64,000 nt of DNA from Thioalkalivibrio sp. ALJ21 (GTDB taxonomy: Bacteria; Pseudomonadota; Gammaproteobacteria; Ectothiorhodospirales; Ectothiorhodospiraceae): the NCBI RefSeq assembly GCF_000378605.1, contig NZ_KB905156.1, forward strand, positions 849,209-913,208, written 5' to 3'. Shown here piece by piece: positions 9,295-21,799 of the stretch; positions within the stretch are counted from its first letter, which is position 1, and each line of letters opens with the position of its first letter. The translations under genes and the position numbers were made by a program. The notes below the pieces were generated by a model. The model saw only the letters and a list, made by a program, of their open reading frames with translations. It did not search any database and was not told the origin of the DNA.

Positions 9295-10707
9295 TCAGTA
9301 GCGGTAGTGTTCCGGCTTGAACGGGCCATCCACCGGCAGACCCAGGTACTTGGCCTGTTCGTCGGTCAGACGGGTCAGGTTGGCACCCAGCTTCTTCAGG
9401 TGCAGCTGCGCGACCTTCTCGTCCAGGTGCTTCGGCAGCACGTAGACGTTCTTGTCGTACTGGTCACCCTTCGTCCACAGCTCGATCTGGGCCAGGGTCT
9501 GGTTGGTGAAGGAGTTGGACATCACGAAGCTCGGATGGCCGGTGCCGCAGCCCAGGTTCACCAGGCGGCCTTCGGCCAGCATGATGATCCGGTTGCCGTT
9601 CGGCAGGATGATGTGGTCAACCTGCGGCTTGATGTTCTCCCACTCGTACTTGCGCATCGCGGCCACGGCGATCTCGGAGTCGAAGTGACCGATGTTGCAG
9701 ACGATGGCCTGATCCTTCATGCGGGTCATGTGATCTTCGGTGATCACGTCCTTGTTACCGGTGGCGGTAACGAAGATCTCGGCCTTGTCGGCGGCCTCGT
9801 CCATCGTGACCACGCGGAAGCCTTCCATCGAGGCCTGCAGGGCGCAGATCGGGTCGATCTCGGTGATCCACACGGTGGCACCGAGGCCGGCCAGCGACTG
9901 GGCGGCACCCTTGCCGACGTCACCGTAACCGGCGACCACGGCGATCTTGCCCGCGATCATTACGTCGGTGGCGCGCTTGATGGAGTCCACGGTGGACTCG
10001 CGGCAGCCGTACAGGTTGTCGAACTTGGACTTGGTGACCGAGTCGTTGACGTTGATCGCCGGGAAGGCCAGCTCGCCGTCCTTCGCCATCTGGTACAGGC
10101 GATGGACACCGGTGGTGGTCTCTTCGGTCACGCCCTTGATCTTGGCGAGCTGCTCGGAGTACCAGTTCGGCTGCTTGGCCAGGCGATCCTTGATCGAGGC
10201 AAACAGGGCGATCTCTTCTTCGTTCTCCGGGTTGGAAATGACGGACTGGTCCTTCTCGGCCTTGGCACCGATGTGCAGGAGCAGCGTGGCGTCACCGCCG
10301 TCGTCCAGGATCATGTTGGCGCCGCCGTCGAATTCGAAGATGCGGTGGCAGTAGTCCCAGTACTCTTCCAGGGTCTCGCCCTTCACGGCGAAGACCGGGG
10401 TGCCGTTGTCGGCAATCGCGGCCGCGGCGTGGTCCTGGGTGGAGTAGATGTTGCACGAGGCCCAGCGCACGTCGGCGCCCAGGGCTTCCAGGGTCTGGAT
10501 CAGCACCGCGGTCTGGATGGTCATGTGCAGGGAGCCGGCAATCTTGGCGCCCTTCAGCGGCTTGGAGGCCGCGAACTCTTCGCGGGTCTGGATCAGACCG
10601 GGCATTTCGGTCTCGGCGATCGCAATTTCCTTGCGGCCGAATTCGGCAAGGTTGATGTCCTTGACGACGTAATCGGTCGTTTTCTTGTCGTTCATCACAG
10701 CATTCAT
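9295..10707 (-). CDS. ahcY: S-adenosylhomocysteine hydrolase AhcY (SahH)
   Basis: NAD-dependent enzyme that splits S-adenosylhomocysteine, the by-product of all SAM methylations, into adenosine and homocysteine. It is 470 aa, the length of the long bacterial form. The NAD-binding GYGDVGKG motif, the substrate-region [13 protein letters not shown] and the C-terminal KPEHYRY ending of the family are all visible. The start ATG at 10707 has GGAGAAG eight bases upstream. A SAH riboswitch occupies its leader, so expression should rise when SAH accumulates. Located between metK and metF on the same strand. Confidence 0.98.
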   Translation of the reverse strand: MNAVMNDKKTTDYVVKDINLAEFGRKEIAIAETEMPGLIQTREEFAASKPLKGAKIAGSLHMTIQTAVLIQTLEALGADVRWASCNIYSTQDHAAAAIADNGTPVFAVKGETLEEYWDYCHRIFEFDGGANMILDDGGDATLLLHIGAKAEKDQSVISNPENEEEIALFASIKDRLAKQPNWYSEQLAKIKGVTEETTTGVHRLYQMAKDGELAFPAINVNDSVTKSKFDNLYGCRESTVDSIKRATDVMIAGKIAVVAGYGDVGKGAAQSLAGLGATVWITEIDPICALQASMEGFRVVTMDEAADKAEIFVTATGNKDVITEDHMTRMKDQAIVCNIGHFDSEIAVAAMRKYEWENIKPQVDHIILPNGNRIIMLAEGRLVNLGCGTGHPSFVMSNSFTNQTLAQIELWTKGDQYDKNVYVLPKHLDEKVAQLHLKKLGANLTRLTDEQAKYLGLPVDGPFKPEHYRY

Positions 10708-10732
10708 GGATCAACTTCTCCGGTTATCTGGA

Positions 10733-10811
10733 TGAGCGCCGTGTTCACGTTTCAGGGGGACATCCGGCTGAGCCTGACGGTTAAACCGCTGCAGCGCTCC
10801 TCAGCCGGATG
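10733..10811 (-). promoter_or_regulatory. SAH riboswitch in the ahcY leader
   Basis: Read on the minus strand, the leader contains the P1 arm ATCCGGCTG(A) (10810-10801), the conserved core GGAGCGCTGCA, a short P2 hairpin (CGGTTTAACCG), AGGCT, and the closing P1 arm CAGCCGGAT (10770-10762). About 22 nt later comes GGCGCTC (10740-10734), which can pair with the GAGCGC of the core as the class-defining pseudoknot. This matches the SAH riboswitch consensus found upstream of ahcY in beta- and gammaproteobacteria. It ends about 25 nt before the ahcY start, consistent with control near the ribosome-binding site. Confidence 0.93.
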
Positions 10812-10840
10812 GGTATTTCGCTTACCAAATAGGGGTCTGT

Positions 10841-12013
10841 TTAGAGGCCCGCCATCTTCTTGAGTTCCTCGGCCTTGTCGGTGCGCTCCCAGGGGAGGTC
10901 GACGTCTTCGCGGCCGAAGTGACCATAGGCGGCGGTCGCCTTGTAGATCGGGCGCAGCAGATCCATCATCTGGATCAGGCCCCACGGGCGCAGATCAAAC
11001 ACTTCGCGCACGAAGCCTTCGATCTTGCGATCGTCGACCTTGCCGGTGCCGAAGGTGTCGACGGTGATCGAGGTCGGCTCGGCCACGCCGATGGCGTAGG
11101 AGACCTGGATCTCGCACTTGTCGGCCAGGCCGGCGGCGACGATGTTCTTGGCCACGTAGCGGCCGGCGTAGGCAGCGGAACGGTCCACCTTGGACGGGTC
11201 CTTGCCGGAGAACGCGCCACCACCGTGACGGGCCATGCCGCCGTAGGTGTCGACGATAATCTTGCGGCCGGTCAGGCCGGCGTCACCCACCGGGCCCCCG
11301 ATCTCGAACTTGCCGGTCGGGTTGATGTGGATCTTGTCATCCGAGACCTGGCTCAGCCATTCGTTCGGCAGCACCTTCTTGAAGATCTCTTCGTAGATCG
11401 CTTCCTTCAGGTCCTTCTGCGAGATGTCCGGGCTGTGCTGGGTGGACAGGACCACCGCGTCCAGGCCGGCCGGCTTGCCGTCTTCATAGCGCAGCGAGAC
11501 CTGGGACTTGGCGTCCGGGCGCAGCCACGGCAGCTTGCCGCTCTTCATCAGTTCGGACTGGATGCGCACCATCTTGTGGGCGTAGAAGATCGGGGCGGGC
11601 ATCAGCGTATCGGTTTCGCGCGCGGCGTAGCCGAACATCAGGCCCTGGTCACCGGCGCCCTGGGTGGCGCGGTCGGAGACGTCGCGGTCCACACCCATGG
11701 CGATGTCCTGGGACTGTTCACCCAGCACGTTCAGCACGGCGCAGGTCTTGCCGTCGAAGCCGACGTCGGAATCGTTATAGCCGATCTCGCAGACGGTCTC
11801 GCGCACCAGCTTTTCGTAGTCGATCTGCGCGCCGGTGGTGATCTCGCCCAGCAGCATGACCATGCCGGTCTTGGTGGCGGTCTCGCAGGCGATACGCGCA
11901 TGCGGGTCCTGCTCGATGATGGCGTCGACGATGGTGTCGGAGACCAGGTCGGCCATCTTGTCGGGATGGCCCGCGGAAACCGATTCCGAGGTGAAGATGT
12001 AATCGTTGGACAT
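10841..12013 (-). CDS. metK: S-adenosylmethionine synthetase MetK
   Basis: Makes SAM from methionine and ATP; 390 aa from the ATG at 12013 ([19 protein letters not shown]). This start matches the family N-terminus and is preceded by AAAGGAA; an in-frame ATG 42 bp upstream would add a basic, non-conserved stretch. Signature motifs include [12 protein letters not shown] (P-loop-like/hexapeptide region), [16 protein letters not shown] and the C-terminal [11 protein letters not shown]. Heads the metK-ahcY-metF-rsmE minus-strand group and diverges from tkt. Its leader holds a 9-bp inverted repeat (12029-12063). Confidence 0.98.
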   Translation of the reverse strand: MSNDYIFTSESVSAGHPDKMADLVSDTIVDAIIEQDPHARIACETATKTGMVMLLGEITTGAQIDYEKLVRETVCEIGYNDSDVGFDGKTCAVLNVLGEQSQDIAMGVDRDVSDRATQGAGDQGLMFGYAARETDTLMPAPIFYAHKMVRIQSELMKSGKLPWLRPDAKSQVSLRYEDGKPAGLDAVVLSTQHSPDISQKDLKEAIYEEIFKKVLPNEWLSQVSDDKIHINPTGKFEIGGPVGDAGLTGRKIIVDTYGGMARHGGGAFSGKDPSKVDRSAAYAGRYVAKNIVAAGLADKCEIQVSYAIGVAEPTSITVDTFGTGKVDDRKIEGFVREVFDLRPWGLIQMMDLLRPIYKATAAYGHFGREDVDLPWERTDKAEELKKMAGL

Positions 12014-12028
12014 TAGGCGTTCCTTTGT

Positions 12029-12063
12029 GGGTCGTTTCGATTTAGTTTTGCGCAAAACGACCC
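12029..12063 (-). promoter_or_regulatory. Inverted repeat in the metK leader
   Basis: A perfect 9-bp inverted repeat, GGGTCGTTT ... AAACGACCC, with a 17-nt loop ends about 15 nt upstream of the metK ATG, just before the AAAGGAA ribosome-binding site. It has no U-tract. It resembles no SAM riboswitch core that I recognise, so its role as a leader hairpin or operator is open. Confidence 0.45.
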
Positions 12064-12065
12064 GT

Positions 12066-12095
12066 ACTGTAACGCAACTCGACGAGATTTTCTAA
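12066..12095 (-). promoter_or_regulatory. Possible metK promoter
   Basis: On the minus strand, TTAGAA and TACAGT are separated by 18 bp. The -10 ends at 12066, so transcription would begin around 12058-12062, at the edge of the leader inverted repeat. The -35 is a poor match; prediction by eye only. Confidence 0.3.
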
Positions 12096-12371
12096 GCCCC
12101 CCTCCCGGTGTTTGTGGGGCCCCGGGGCGCGCGAATCCCGTCGAGACCGCGTTCTGGTGCGCCCTGGCACCGACTTGCCCCGATCGCGGAAAGTGGCCAA
12201 AATGCATCGCCTTTGCTGGGGCTGCTCGGGCCATTCCGTGTCTTTGAGCGCCGGCAGGATCTGTGTGCCCTCGATCGGTCGACCTGTCCGGGTCTGGCCG
12301 CCGCTGGCGCCCCGCGCCGCTGATCGCCGCCAGCCGAACCCAACACTATTTCGAAAGAGCAGGAGTTCAGC
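12096..12371. other. Divergent metK-tkt intergenic region
   Basis: About 275 bp upstream of tkt with no credible gene. A GC-rich part (12107-12130) is followed by a less biased stretch before AGCAGGAG at the tkt start. Promoters for tkt must lie here but none stands out convincingly; I see no clear CbbR-type (T-N11-A) cluster. Confidence 0.5.
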
Positions 12372-15421
<3,050 letters not shown>

Positions 15422-15427
15422 GGCCTG

Positions 15428-15458
15428 ACGGCCGGGTCCTCGCGGGCCCGGCCGTTTT
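15428..15458 (+). terminator. Intrinsic terminator after gapA (first)
   Basis: A perfect 9-bp GC-rich stem, ACGGCCGGG ... CCCGGCCGT, with a 10-nt loop is followed by TTTT. It begins 7 bases after the gapA stop codon. Confidence 0.85.
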
Positions 15459-15485
15459 CCTTGCCCCGGGTTGACCGGGGACCAG

Positions 15486-15534
15486 AGGCCTGGGGCGAGC
15501 CCCAAACGGGGCTCGCCCGAAGCCTTTTTCTTTT
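15486..15534 (+). terminator. Second hairpin with T-tract between gapA and pgk
   Basis: An 11-bp perfect stem, GGGCGAGCCCC / GGGGCTCGCCC, with an AAAC loop, extended by AGGC/GCCT, is followed by TTTTTCTTTT. It is a strong intrinsic terminator or attenuator. It ends about 25 nt before the pgk start, so any pgk transcript from gapA must pass it. Confidence 0.85.
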
Positions 15535-15559
15535 CAACCGAATTTCGAGAGGTACTCCC

Positions 15560-16738
15560 ATGTCTGTCATCAAGATGACCGATCTCGACCTGAATGGCCG
15601 CCGTGTGCTGGTGCGCCAGGACCTGAACGTGCCGGTGAAAGGCGGCAAGGTCACCTCCGACGCGCGTATCCGTGCGAGCCTGGAGACCGTGCAGAAGGCG
15701 CTGGACGCCGGCGCCGCGGTGATGCTGATGTCGCACCTGGGCCGCCCGACCGAGGGCGAGTTCTCCGAAGAGGATTCCCTGGCCCCGGTCGCCGAGCACA
15801 TGGCCGGTCTGCTGGGCCGCGAGGTGCGTCTGTTGCGGGACTACCTCGACGGCGTGGACGCCAAGCCGGGCGAGGTCATCCTGCTCGAAAACGTCCGCTT
15901 CAATGCGGGCGAGAAGAAGGACGACGAGGCGCTGGCGAAGAAGTACGCGGCCCTGTGCGACGTGTTCGTGATGGATGCCTTCGGTACGGCCCACCGCGCC
16001 CAGGCCTCGACCCATGGCGTGGCGAAGTTTGCCCCGCAGGCCTGCGCCGGGCCGCTGCTGGCCAAGGAACTCGAAGCCCTGGGCAAGGCCCTGGAGACCC
16101 CGAAGCGCCCGCTGGTGGCCATCGTCGGCGGCTCCAAGGTCTCGACCAAGCTGACCGTGCTGGAGTCGCTGTCCAGCGTGGTGGATCAGCTGATCGTCGG
16201 CGGCGGTATCGCCAACACCTTCATCGCGGCCCAGGGCCACGGTGTTGGCAAGTCGCTGTACGAGGCCGATCTGGTCGACGAGTCCAAGCGCCTGATGGAG
16301 GCCGCCCGCGCCAAGGGCGGCGAGATCCCGGTACCGACCGACGTGACCGTGGGCAAGGAATTCTCCGAGTCGACCTCGGCCGAGACCAAGTCTGTCGATG
16401 CCGTGGCCGATGACGACATGATCTTCGACGTCGGCCCCGAGACCGCGGCGACCTACGCCGAGGCCCTGCGCAACGCCGGCACCATCGTCTGGAACGGCCC
16501 GGTCGGCGTGTTCGAGTTCGACCAGTTCGCCGCCGGTACCAAGGCCCTGGGCGAGGCCATTGCCGAGAGCAATGCGTTCTCCATCGCCGGTGGTGGCGAC
16601 ACCCTGGCCGCGATCGACAAGTACAACCTGGCCGATCGCATCAGCTACATCTCCACCGGTGGTGGTGCCTTCCTCGAATTCCTGGAAGGCAAGACCCTGC
16701 CGGCCGTCGCCATCCTGGAAGAGCGCGCCCGCGGCTGA
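15560..16738 (+). CDS. pgk: Phosphoglycerate kinase
   Basis: Interconverts 3-phosphoglycerate and 1,3-bisphosphoglycerate with ATP; 392 aa, standard bacterial length. The start at ATG 15560 gives [20 protein letters not shown], preceded by GAGAGG; a longer in-frame extension back to 15461 would run through the upstream terminator hairpin and is rejected. Motifs: RQDLNVP, the substrate-binding [18 protein letters not shown], the hinge [12 protein letters not shown], nucleotide-site GPVGVFE and C-terminal [14 protein letters not shown]. Followed 37 bp later by pyk. Confidence 0.98.
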   Translation: MSVIKMTDLDLNGRRVLVRQDLNVPVKGGKVTSDARIRASLETVQKALDAGAAVMLMSHLGRPTEGEFSEEDSLAPVAEHMAGLLGREVRLLRDYLDGVDAKPGEVILLENVRFNAGEKKDDEALAKKYAALCDVFVMDAFGTAHRAQASTHGVAKFAPQACAGPLLAKELEALGKALETPKRPLVAIVGGSKVSTKLTVLESLSSVVDQLIVGGGIANTFIAAQGHGVGKSLYEADLVDESKRLMEAARAKGGEIPVPTDVTVGKEFSESTSAETKSVDAVADDDMIFDVGPETAATYAEALRNAGTIVWNGPVGVFEFDQFAAGTKALGEAIAESNAFSIAGGGDTLAAIDKYNLADRISYISTGGGAFLEFLEGKTLPAVAILEERARG

Positions 16739-16747
16739 TGCCCGGCG

Positions 16748-16769
16748 CGCTCTCCGCTGACGGAGAGCG
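16748..16769 (+). promoter_or_regulatory. Hairpin overlapping the pyk ribosome-binding site
   Basis: Nine-base perfect stem CGCTCTCCG / CGGAGAGCG with a CTGA loop between pgk and pyk. The 3' arm contains GGAGAG, the only Shine-Dalgarno-like sequence for the pyk ATG at 16776 (8 nt away), so the stem would mask it. There is no T-tract. Confidence 0.5.
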
Positions 16770-16775
16770 ACGCGG

Positions 16776-18206
16776 ATGAGACGTACCAAGATCGTGGCCA
16801 CCCTCGGGCCGGCCACGGATACCGACGAGGCCATGGAGGCCATCATTCGGGCCGGCGTGGATGTGGTTCGGCTGAACTTCTCGCATGGCGACCCCGATGA
16901 CCATCGTGCCCGCCTCGCACGCCTGCGCGCCGCGGCGGATCGCGCGGGCCGTTGCGTCGGCGTCCTCGGCGATCTGCAGGGCCCGAAGATCCGCATCGAC
17001 CGCTTTCGCGAAGGCCGGGTCCAGCTCCAGGAGGGTGCATCCTTCGCGCTGGACGGAGACCTGGATCGCGACGCCGGGGATGGGACCCAGGTCGGGCTGA
17101 CCTACAAGGAGTTGCCGCAGGACGTGCGTCCCGACGACATCCTGCTGCTGGATGACGGACGCATTGTGCTCAAGGTGGCCGCCGTCAACGGGGCGCGCAT
17201 CGAGACGACCGTCGTGGTCGGGGGCGAGTTGTCCAACAACAAGGGCATCAACCGCCAGGGCGGCGGCCTGTCCGCCCCCGCGATCACCGACAAGGACCGC
17301 GAGGATATCCGTCTGGCGGCCGAGCTGCAGGTGGACTACCTGGCCGTCTCCTTCCCGCGTTCCGCGCAGGACCTGCACCTGGCGCGCAGCCTGCTGAAGG
17401 ACGCCGGCTGGGAGGCCGGGATCTGCGCGAAGATCGAGCGTTCCGAGGCCCTGGAGGTGATCGACGAGATCATCGCGGCCTCCGAGGTGATCATGATCGC
17501 GCGCGGGGACCTCGGCGTGGAGATTGGTGATGCCGAGCTGCCCGGCGTGCAGAAGACCCTGATCTCGCGGGCGCGCACCCTCAATCGTCTGGTCATCACG
17601 GCGACCCAGATGATGGAGACCATGATCCAGAACCCGATCCCGACGCGAGCCGAGGTCTTCGACGTGGCCAACGCGGTGCTCGACGGCACGGACGCGGTGA
17701 TGCTCTCCGGCGAGACCGCGACGGGTCGCTATCCGGCGCGCGTGGTCGAGAGCATGGACCGAATCTGCGAGGCCGCCGAGCGTCAGCGCGCCGCGCGCCA
17801 GTCGGATCACCGCATGGATTCGACCTTTGGCCGCGTGGACGAGGCCATCGCGATGGCCACGATGTACACGGCCAATCACCTGGACGTGGCGGCCATTGCT
17901 GCGCTGACCGAATCCGGTTCCACGGCCCTTTGGATGTCGCGTATCAGCTCCGGTATCCCGATCTACGCGCTCACCCAGCACGAGTCCACCAGCCGCCGTA
18001 TGACGCTCTATCGCGGGGTGTATCCCCGGATCCTGGAGCCGATCCCCGAAAGCCACGAGAGCCTGAACCGTGAGGCGGTCAACTTGCTCCGGGCCGAGGG
18101 CGTCGTGCAGGATGGCGGGCTGGTTATCATTACCAAGGGTGATTTGCAGGGCGAGCATGGCGGCACCAATGCCATGAAGATCGTGCGCGTTGGTGACGAG
18201 CTGTGA
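16776..18206 (+). CDS. pyk: Pyruvate kinase
   Basis: Converts phosphoenolpyruvate and ADP to pyruvate and ATP; 476 aa, typical of bacterial type. Motifs in order: N-terminal RRTKIVATLGPAT, LNFSHG, LGDLQGPKIR, the B-domain, active-site IMIARGDLGVEIG, TATQMMETMI and DGTDAVMLSGETATGRYP, then the C-terminal regulatory domain. It sits between pgk and fba, 69 bp before fba. The GGAGAG ribosome-binding site lies inside a small hairpin (16748-16769). Confidence 0.97.
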   Translation: MRRTKIVATLGPATDTDEAMEAIIRAGVDVVRLNFSHGDPDDHRARLARLRAAADRAGRCVGVLGDLQGPKIRIDRFREGRVQLQEGASFALDGDLDRDAGDGTQVGLTYKELPQDVRPDDILLLDDGRIVLKVAAVNGARIETTVVVGGELSNNKGINRQGGGLSAPAITDKDREDIRLAAELQVDYLAVSFPRSAQDLHLARSLLKDAGWEAGICAKIERSEALEVIDEIIAASEVIMIARGDLGVEIGDAELPGVQKTLISRARTLNRLVITATQMMETMIQNPIPTRAEVFDVANAVLDGTDAVMLSGETATGRYPARVVESMDRICEAAERQRAARQSDHRMDSTFGRVDEAIAMATMYTANHLDVAAIAALTESGSTALWMSRISSGIPIYALTQHESTSRRMTLYRGVYPRILEPIPESHESLNREAVNLLRAEGVVQDGGLVIITKGDLQGEHGGTNAMKIVRVGDEL

Positions 18207-18275
18207 GCCGGCGCGGCCCCCTGGCAATCCCAAGATTTTTTACTACGTCAGTCCGATCCCGTTAAGGAGGAACCC

Positions 18276-19340
18276 ATGGCACTGATCTCCCTTCGCCAAC
18301 TGCTGGACCATGCCGCCGAGCATGGCTACGGCATGCCGGCCTACAACGCGAACAACATGGAACAGATCCATTCGATCATGGAAGCGGCCGCCGAGGTCGA
18401 CTCTCCAGTGATCATTCAGGCCTCGGCCGGTGCGCGCAAGTACGCCGGCGAGCCCTTCCTGCGTCGCATGATCGAGGCCGCCGCCGAGCAGTACCCGGAT
18501 ATCCCGATCGTCCTGCACCAGGACCACGGCTCCGAGCCCGCGGTCTGCCTGCGCTCGATCCAGTCCGGCTTCACCTCGGTGATGATGGACGGCTCGCTGA
18601 TGCCCGACATGAAGACTCCGGCCAGCTACGACTACAACCGTGACGTGACCGCCAAGGTCGCCGAGATGGCGCATTCCTGCGGCGTGTCCGTGGAAGGCGA
18701 ACTGGGCTGCCTGGGTTCCCTGGAAACCGGCATGGCCGGTGAGGAAGACGGCTCCGGTGCCGAAGGCAAGCTGTCCCACGACCAGCTGCTGACCGATCCG
18801 GACGAGGCGGCCGACTTCGTGAAGAACACCAAGTGCGACGCCCTGGCGATCGCCATCGGTACCTCGCACGGCGCCTACAAGTTCACCCGTCCGCCGACCG
18901 GCGACATCCTCGCCATCGAGCGCATCAAGGAGATCCACAACCGCATCCCGGACACCCATCTGGTCATGCACGGTTCGTCCTCGGTGCCGCAGGAATGGCT
19001 GCAGATCATCAACAACTACGGCGGCGACATGGGCGAGACCTATGGCGTGCCGGTTGAAGAGATCCAGGAAGGCATCAAGCACGGCGTGCGCAAGGTCAAT
19101 ATCGACACCGACCTGCGCATGGCCTCCACCGGCGCGGTGCGCAAGTTCCTGGCGGAAAACCCGAAGGAATTCGATCCGCGCAAATTCCTGAAGGCCTCCA
19201 CCGCGGCCATGAAGGACATCTGCAAGGCCCGCTTTGAGGCCTTCGGTTGCGCCGGCATGGCGTCCAAGATCAAGCCGGTCTCGCTGGACGACATGGTCGC
19301 TCGCTACAAGAGCGGCGAGCTGGATCCCAAGGTCAACTGA
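18276..19340 (+). CDS. fba: Class II fructose-bisphosphate aldolase (Calvin-cycle subtype)
   Basis: Zinc-dependent aldolase, 354 aa, matching the long class II form (CbbA/Fba) common in autotrophic proteobacteria. Zinc and substrate motifs: YNANNMEQ near the N-terminus, HQDHG (about residues 87-91), [14 protein letters not shown] with a zinc His, [10 protein letters not shown], and [18 protein letters not shown] sits 6 bases before the ATG. It closes the tkt-gapA-pgk-pyk-fba cluster and is followed by a textbook terminator. It acts in glycolysis and in Calvin-cycle regeneration of FBP and sedoheptulose bisphosphate. Confidence 0.97.
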   Translation: MALISLRQLLDHAAEHGYGMPAYNANNMEQIHSIMEAAAEVDSPVIIQASAGARKYAGEPFLRRMIEAAAEQYPDIPIVLHQDHGSEPAVCLRSIQSGFTSVMMDGSLMPDMKTPASYDYNRDVTAKVAEMAHSCGVSVEGELGCLGSLETGMAGEEDGSGAEGKLSHDQLLTDPDEAADFVKNTKCDALAIAIGTSHGAYKFTRPPTGDILAIERIKEIHNRIPDTHLVMHGSSSVPQEWLQIINNYGGDMGETYGVPVEEIQEGIKHGVRKVNIDTDLRMASTGAVRKFLAENPKEFDPRKFLKASTAAMKDICKARFEAFGCAGMASKIKPVSLDDMVARYKSGELDPKVN

Positions 19341-19359
19341 TCTGCGGATCGCAGCACGG

Positions 19360-19387
19360 AAAAGGGGGCTTCGGCCCCCTTTTTTTA
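19360..19387 (+). terminator. Intrinsic terminator after fba
   Basis: GGGGGC-TTCG-GCCCCC, a six-base-pair stem with a UUCG tetraloop preceded by A's and followed by seven T's. It is 23 bases after the fba stop. Confidence 0.95.
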
Positions 19388-19431
19388 TGCGATCATGTCG
19401 CCAATTCCGAGCAATCCGGAGCGTTTATCCA

Positions 19432-20235
19432 ATGCAGCGACTGATCCATCTTTGCCTGACCGCGCTGGTGGTGGCTGCGCTGTCTGCCACTGCCCACGCC
19501 AACCCGTTCAGCCGCGAGGTTGACCCGCAGGACATCGTCGATCGGGCGAAGGTCACGCTGGAGCGTCTGGCAACGCACCCCGAATATGAACACCTGCAGG
19601 AAGACCTGCGTACCGCTCGAGGTGTCGTGATCTTTCCGCGTATCGGGCGTGGTGCCTTCCTGATCGGGGGCTCCGGGGGCATGGGTGTGTTCCTCGCCTG
19701 GGACGAGGACAAGGGCGACTACTCACCGGTTGCCTTTTATTCGCTGGGGTCGATCAGTTTTGGCATGCAGTTCGGGGGGGATGCCGCCGAGGTCGTGATG
19801 GTCGCACGTACCCAGGATGCAGTTGATTCGATGTTCGGTTCCGCCATTCGTCTCGGCGCCGACGCCTCCGTTGCCGCCGGTCCGGTCGGGGCCGGGCGTG
19901 GATCCACCCCGACGGCCGACTTTCTGACCTATTCCCGCTCGCGTGGGGCCTACCTGGGGATGAGCCTGTCCGGCTCGCGCCTGACCGTGCGCGACGACTT
20001 CAACGAGGCGTACTACGGCGAGGCGCAGCGGCCGGTTCATATCATCGAGAGCCGACGTGTGGATCACGCCGGGACGCGCGAGCTGCGTGATCTGCTGGCC
20101 TCGTTCCGTCAGTCCGGTGAGGCCGCCGAGCCGGAGAGCGGGAATGGTGCCGTGCGCCCGGATCAGACCCTGGACGAAGTGACGCCGGGCGAGGGCGGCA
20201 TCCGCCAGGACGACTTCCAGATCGAGAGCTTCTGA
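19432..20235 (+). CDS. Secreted SYLF/Ysc84-domain protein
   Basis: 267-aa protein from ATG 19432, with a Sec signal peptide (residues 1-22, ending ATAHA-N). It is followed by a SYLF (DUF500/Ysc84) domain at about residues 30-215, including ARGVVIFPRIGRGAFLIGGS and the glycine-rich second half with GAGRGSTP and LGMSLSGSRL. SYLF domains bind phosphoinositides/lipids in eukaryotes; in bacteria they are periplasmic proteins of unsettled function. The acidic 40-residue tail overlaps the 3' end of convergent bioD by 73 bp. No partner is suggested by the neighbours. Confidence 0.85.
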   Translation: MQRLIHLCLTALVVAALSATAHANPFSREVDPQDIVDRAKVTLERLATHPEYEHLQEDLRTARGVVIFPRIGRGAFLIGGSGGMGVFLAWDEDKGDYSPVAFYSLGSISFGMQFGGDAAEVVMVARTQDAVDSMFGSAIRLGADASVAAGPVGAGRGSTPTADFLTYSRSRGAYLGMSLSGSRLTVRDDFNEAYYGEAQRPVHIIESRRVDHAGTRELRDLLASFRQSGEAAEPESGNGAVRPDQTLDEVTPGEGGIRQDDFQIESF

Positions 20236-20879
20236 GTCGCGTCCTGCGGGGCTATCCCCTCCGGCAGCGACAGGATCGGCGCGGCCGTGTACCGGGTCAG
20301 CGCCCCGACGTTGTCCAGCAGCGGATCGGTATCGGCGCGGCGCCGGTTGAGCACGATCCCGGCCAGTGTCAGGCCGCGATGTTCCAGCGCCTCCAGCGTC
20401 AGCAGGCAGGTGTTCAGTACTCCCAGCCGGTCCTCGGCCACCAGCAGGACCGGAAAGCCCAGGGCCTGCGCCAGATCGGCATTCAGGCCGTCGGCACACA
20501 GCGGCGAATAGAACCCGCCCGCGCCCTCCACCAGTCGGGGGCCGCCACCCGGTGCCTCGCTGGCCCGGGCCAGTTCCGCGATCGTCAGCCGCACCCCCTG
20601 GCGCGCAGCGGCCTGATCGGGCGCCAGAGCATCGGGAAACCGCCAGGGTGTCACCTGCGCCACGGCCGTTGCGGGAAGGCCGGCCGCCGCGGTCAGGGCG
20701 GCGCCATCCTCGGGGAACAGCGTGCCGTCGCGCTCGGGGCAGCCAGATTCCACCGGCTTGCGTGGCTGCGGGTCCAGGCCTTCGGCGCGCCACGCTGCCA
20801 GCAGGGCGCAGCCAACGAAGGTCTTGCCGACCCCGGTGTCGCTCCCGGTAACAAACAGGCCCTGTGGCACGTCGTTCAT
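20163..20879 (-). CDS. bioD: Dethiobiotin synthetase BioD
   Basis: ATP-dependent ring closure in biotin synthesis; 238 aa. P-loop [12 protein letters not shown] at the N-terminus, RKPVESG with the catalytic Lys, and the [10 protein letters not shown] motif (about residue 115) are intact. The start overlaps the purC stop by ATGA, so it is translationally coupled to purC, an unusual partner since no other bio gene is in the window. The C-terminal roughly 24 residues lie in the region overlapping the SYLF gene and look non-conserved ([16 protein letters not shown]). Confidence 0.93.
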   Translation of the reverse strand: MNDVPQGLFVTGSDTGVGKTFVGCALLAAWRAEGLDPQPRKPVESGCPERDGTLFPEDGAALTAAAGLPATAVAQVTPWRFPDALAPDQAAARQGVRLTIAELARASEAPGGGPRLVEGAGGFYSPLCADGLNADLAQALGFPVLLVAEDRLGVLNTCLLTLEALEHRGLTLAGIVLNRRRADTDPLLDNVGALTRYTAAPILSLPEGIAPQDATQKLSIWKSSWRMPPSPGVTSSRV

Positions 20880-21772
20880 GCGTCGCGGGTCAGGCGTTCC
20901 AGGGCCTCGCGGTAGCGCGCAGCCGTTTGCTCCGCGACATCGGCCGGCAGCTCGGGTCCGGGGGCGGTCTTGTCCCAGTCCAGGGTCTCGAGATAGTCGC
21001 GCACGTACTGCTTGTCGAAGGACTCGGGACTGCGGCCTGGTGCATATTGGTCCGCCGGCCAGAAGCGCGACGAATCGGGCGTAAGGACCTCGTCGATCAG
21101 GTGCAGCGTCCCGTTCGCGTCTACCCCGAACTCGAACTTGGTGTCCGCGATGATGATCCCGCGCTCGGCCGCGTAGTCGCGCGCCATCGCGTAGATTGCC
21201 AGTGCGGCGTCGCGCACCTGTTGCGCCCGTTCCTCGCCGATCGTGTCCACTACGGTGGCGAAGTCGATGTTCGCGTCGTGATCTCCGACGGCGGCCTTGG
21301 TGCTGGGGGTGAAGATGGCCTCCGGCAGCTTCGAGGCCAGTTCCAGGCCGGCCGGCAACGGGATGCCGCAGACCGCGCCGCTGGCCTGATAGTCCTTCCA
21401 GCCGGACCCGATCAGGTAGCCGCGCACCACGGCCTCCACCGGCAGCGCCTCGAGCCGGCGAATTACCAGACTGCGACCCTCCAGTGGCGCCCGGATCGCC
21501 GGGTCGGGGACCGCCTGCTCCAGCGGGATGTCGGTCAGCTGGTTGGGGATGCCCAGCTCGCGTTCAACCTTGTGCATCCAGAACTCGGTAATCGCGGTCA
21601 GCATGCGCCCCTTGCCCGGGATCGCCGTGGGCAGGATCACGTCAAAGGCCGAGAGGCGGTCGGTCGTGACCATCAGCCAGTGGTCGGCGTCGACCGCGTA
21701 CAGGTCGCGCACCTTGCCGCGATGGACCCGTTCGAGATCGGGGATATGGCTTTCCAGCAGGGCGTCGCTCAT
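20876..21772 (-). CDS. purC: SAICAR synthetase PurC
   Basis: Phosphoribosylaminoimidazole-succinocarboxamide synthase, joining CAIR and aspartate with ATP in purine synthesis; 298 aa, the longer yeast-like form. Motifs: HRGKVRDLY near the N-terminus, [27 protein letters not shown], and the C-terminal [15 protein letters not shown] and [13 protein letters not shown]. Downstream of rimO (27 bp) and coupled to bioD. purE and purK lie elsewhere in the window (34.6-36.3 kb). Confidence 0.97.
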   Translation of the reverse strand: MSDALLESHIPDLERVHRGKVRDLYAVDADHWLMVTTDRLSAFDVILPTAIPGKGRMLTAITEFWMHKVERELGIPNQLTDIPLEQAVPDPAIRAPLEGRSLVIRRLEALPVEAVVRGYLIGSGWKDYQASGAVCGIPLPAGLELASKLPEAIFTPSTKAAVGDHDANIDFATVVDTIGEERAQQVRDAALAIYAMARDYAAERGIIIADTKFEFGVDANGTLHLIDEVLTPDSSRFWPADQYAPGRSPESFDKQYVRDYLETLDWDKTAPGPELPADVAEQTAARYREALERLTRDA

Positions 21773-21799
21773 CAGTGCTTCCGTTCGGTCGGGTTGTGG

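Noticed and set aside
8345-12055. Long plus-strand frames opposite metF, ahcY and metK.
   Set aside because: Composition-driven shadows of three well-known enzymes; no family similarity visible.
12014-12065. SAM riboswitch upstream of metK.
   Set aside because: Only one simple inverted repeat; no core bases of the SAM-I, SAM-II or SAM/SAH classes can be recognised.
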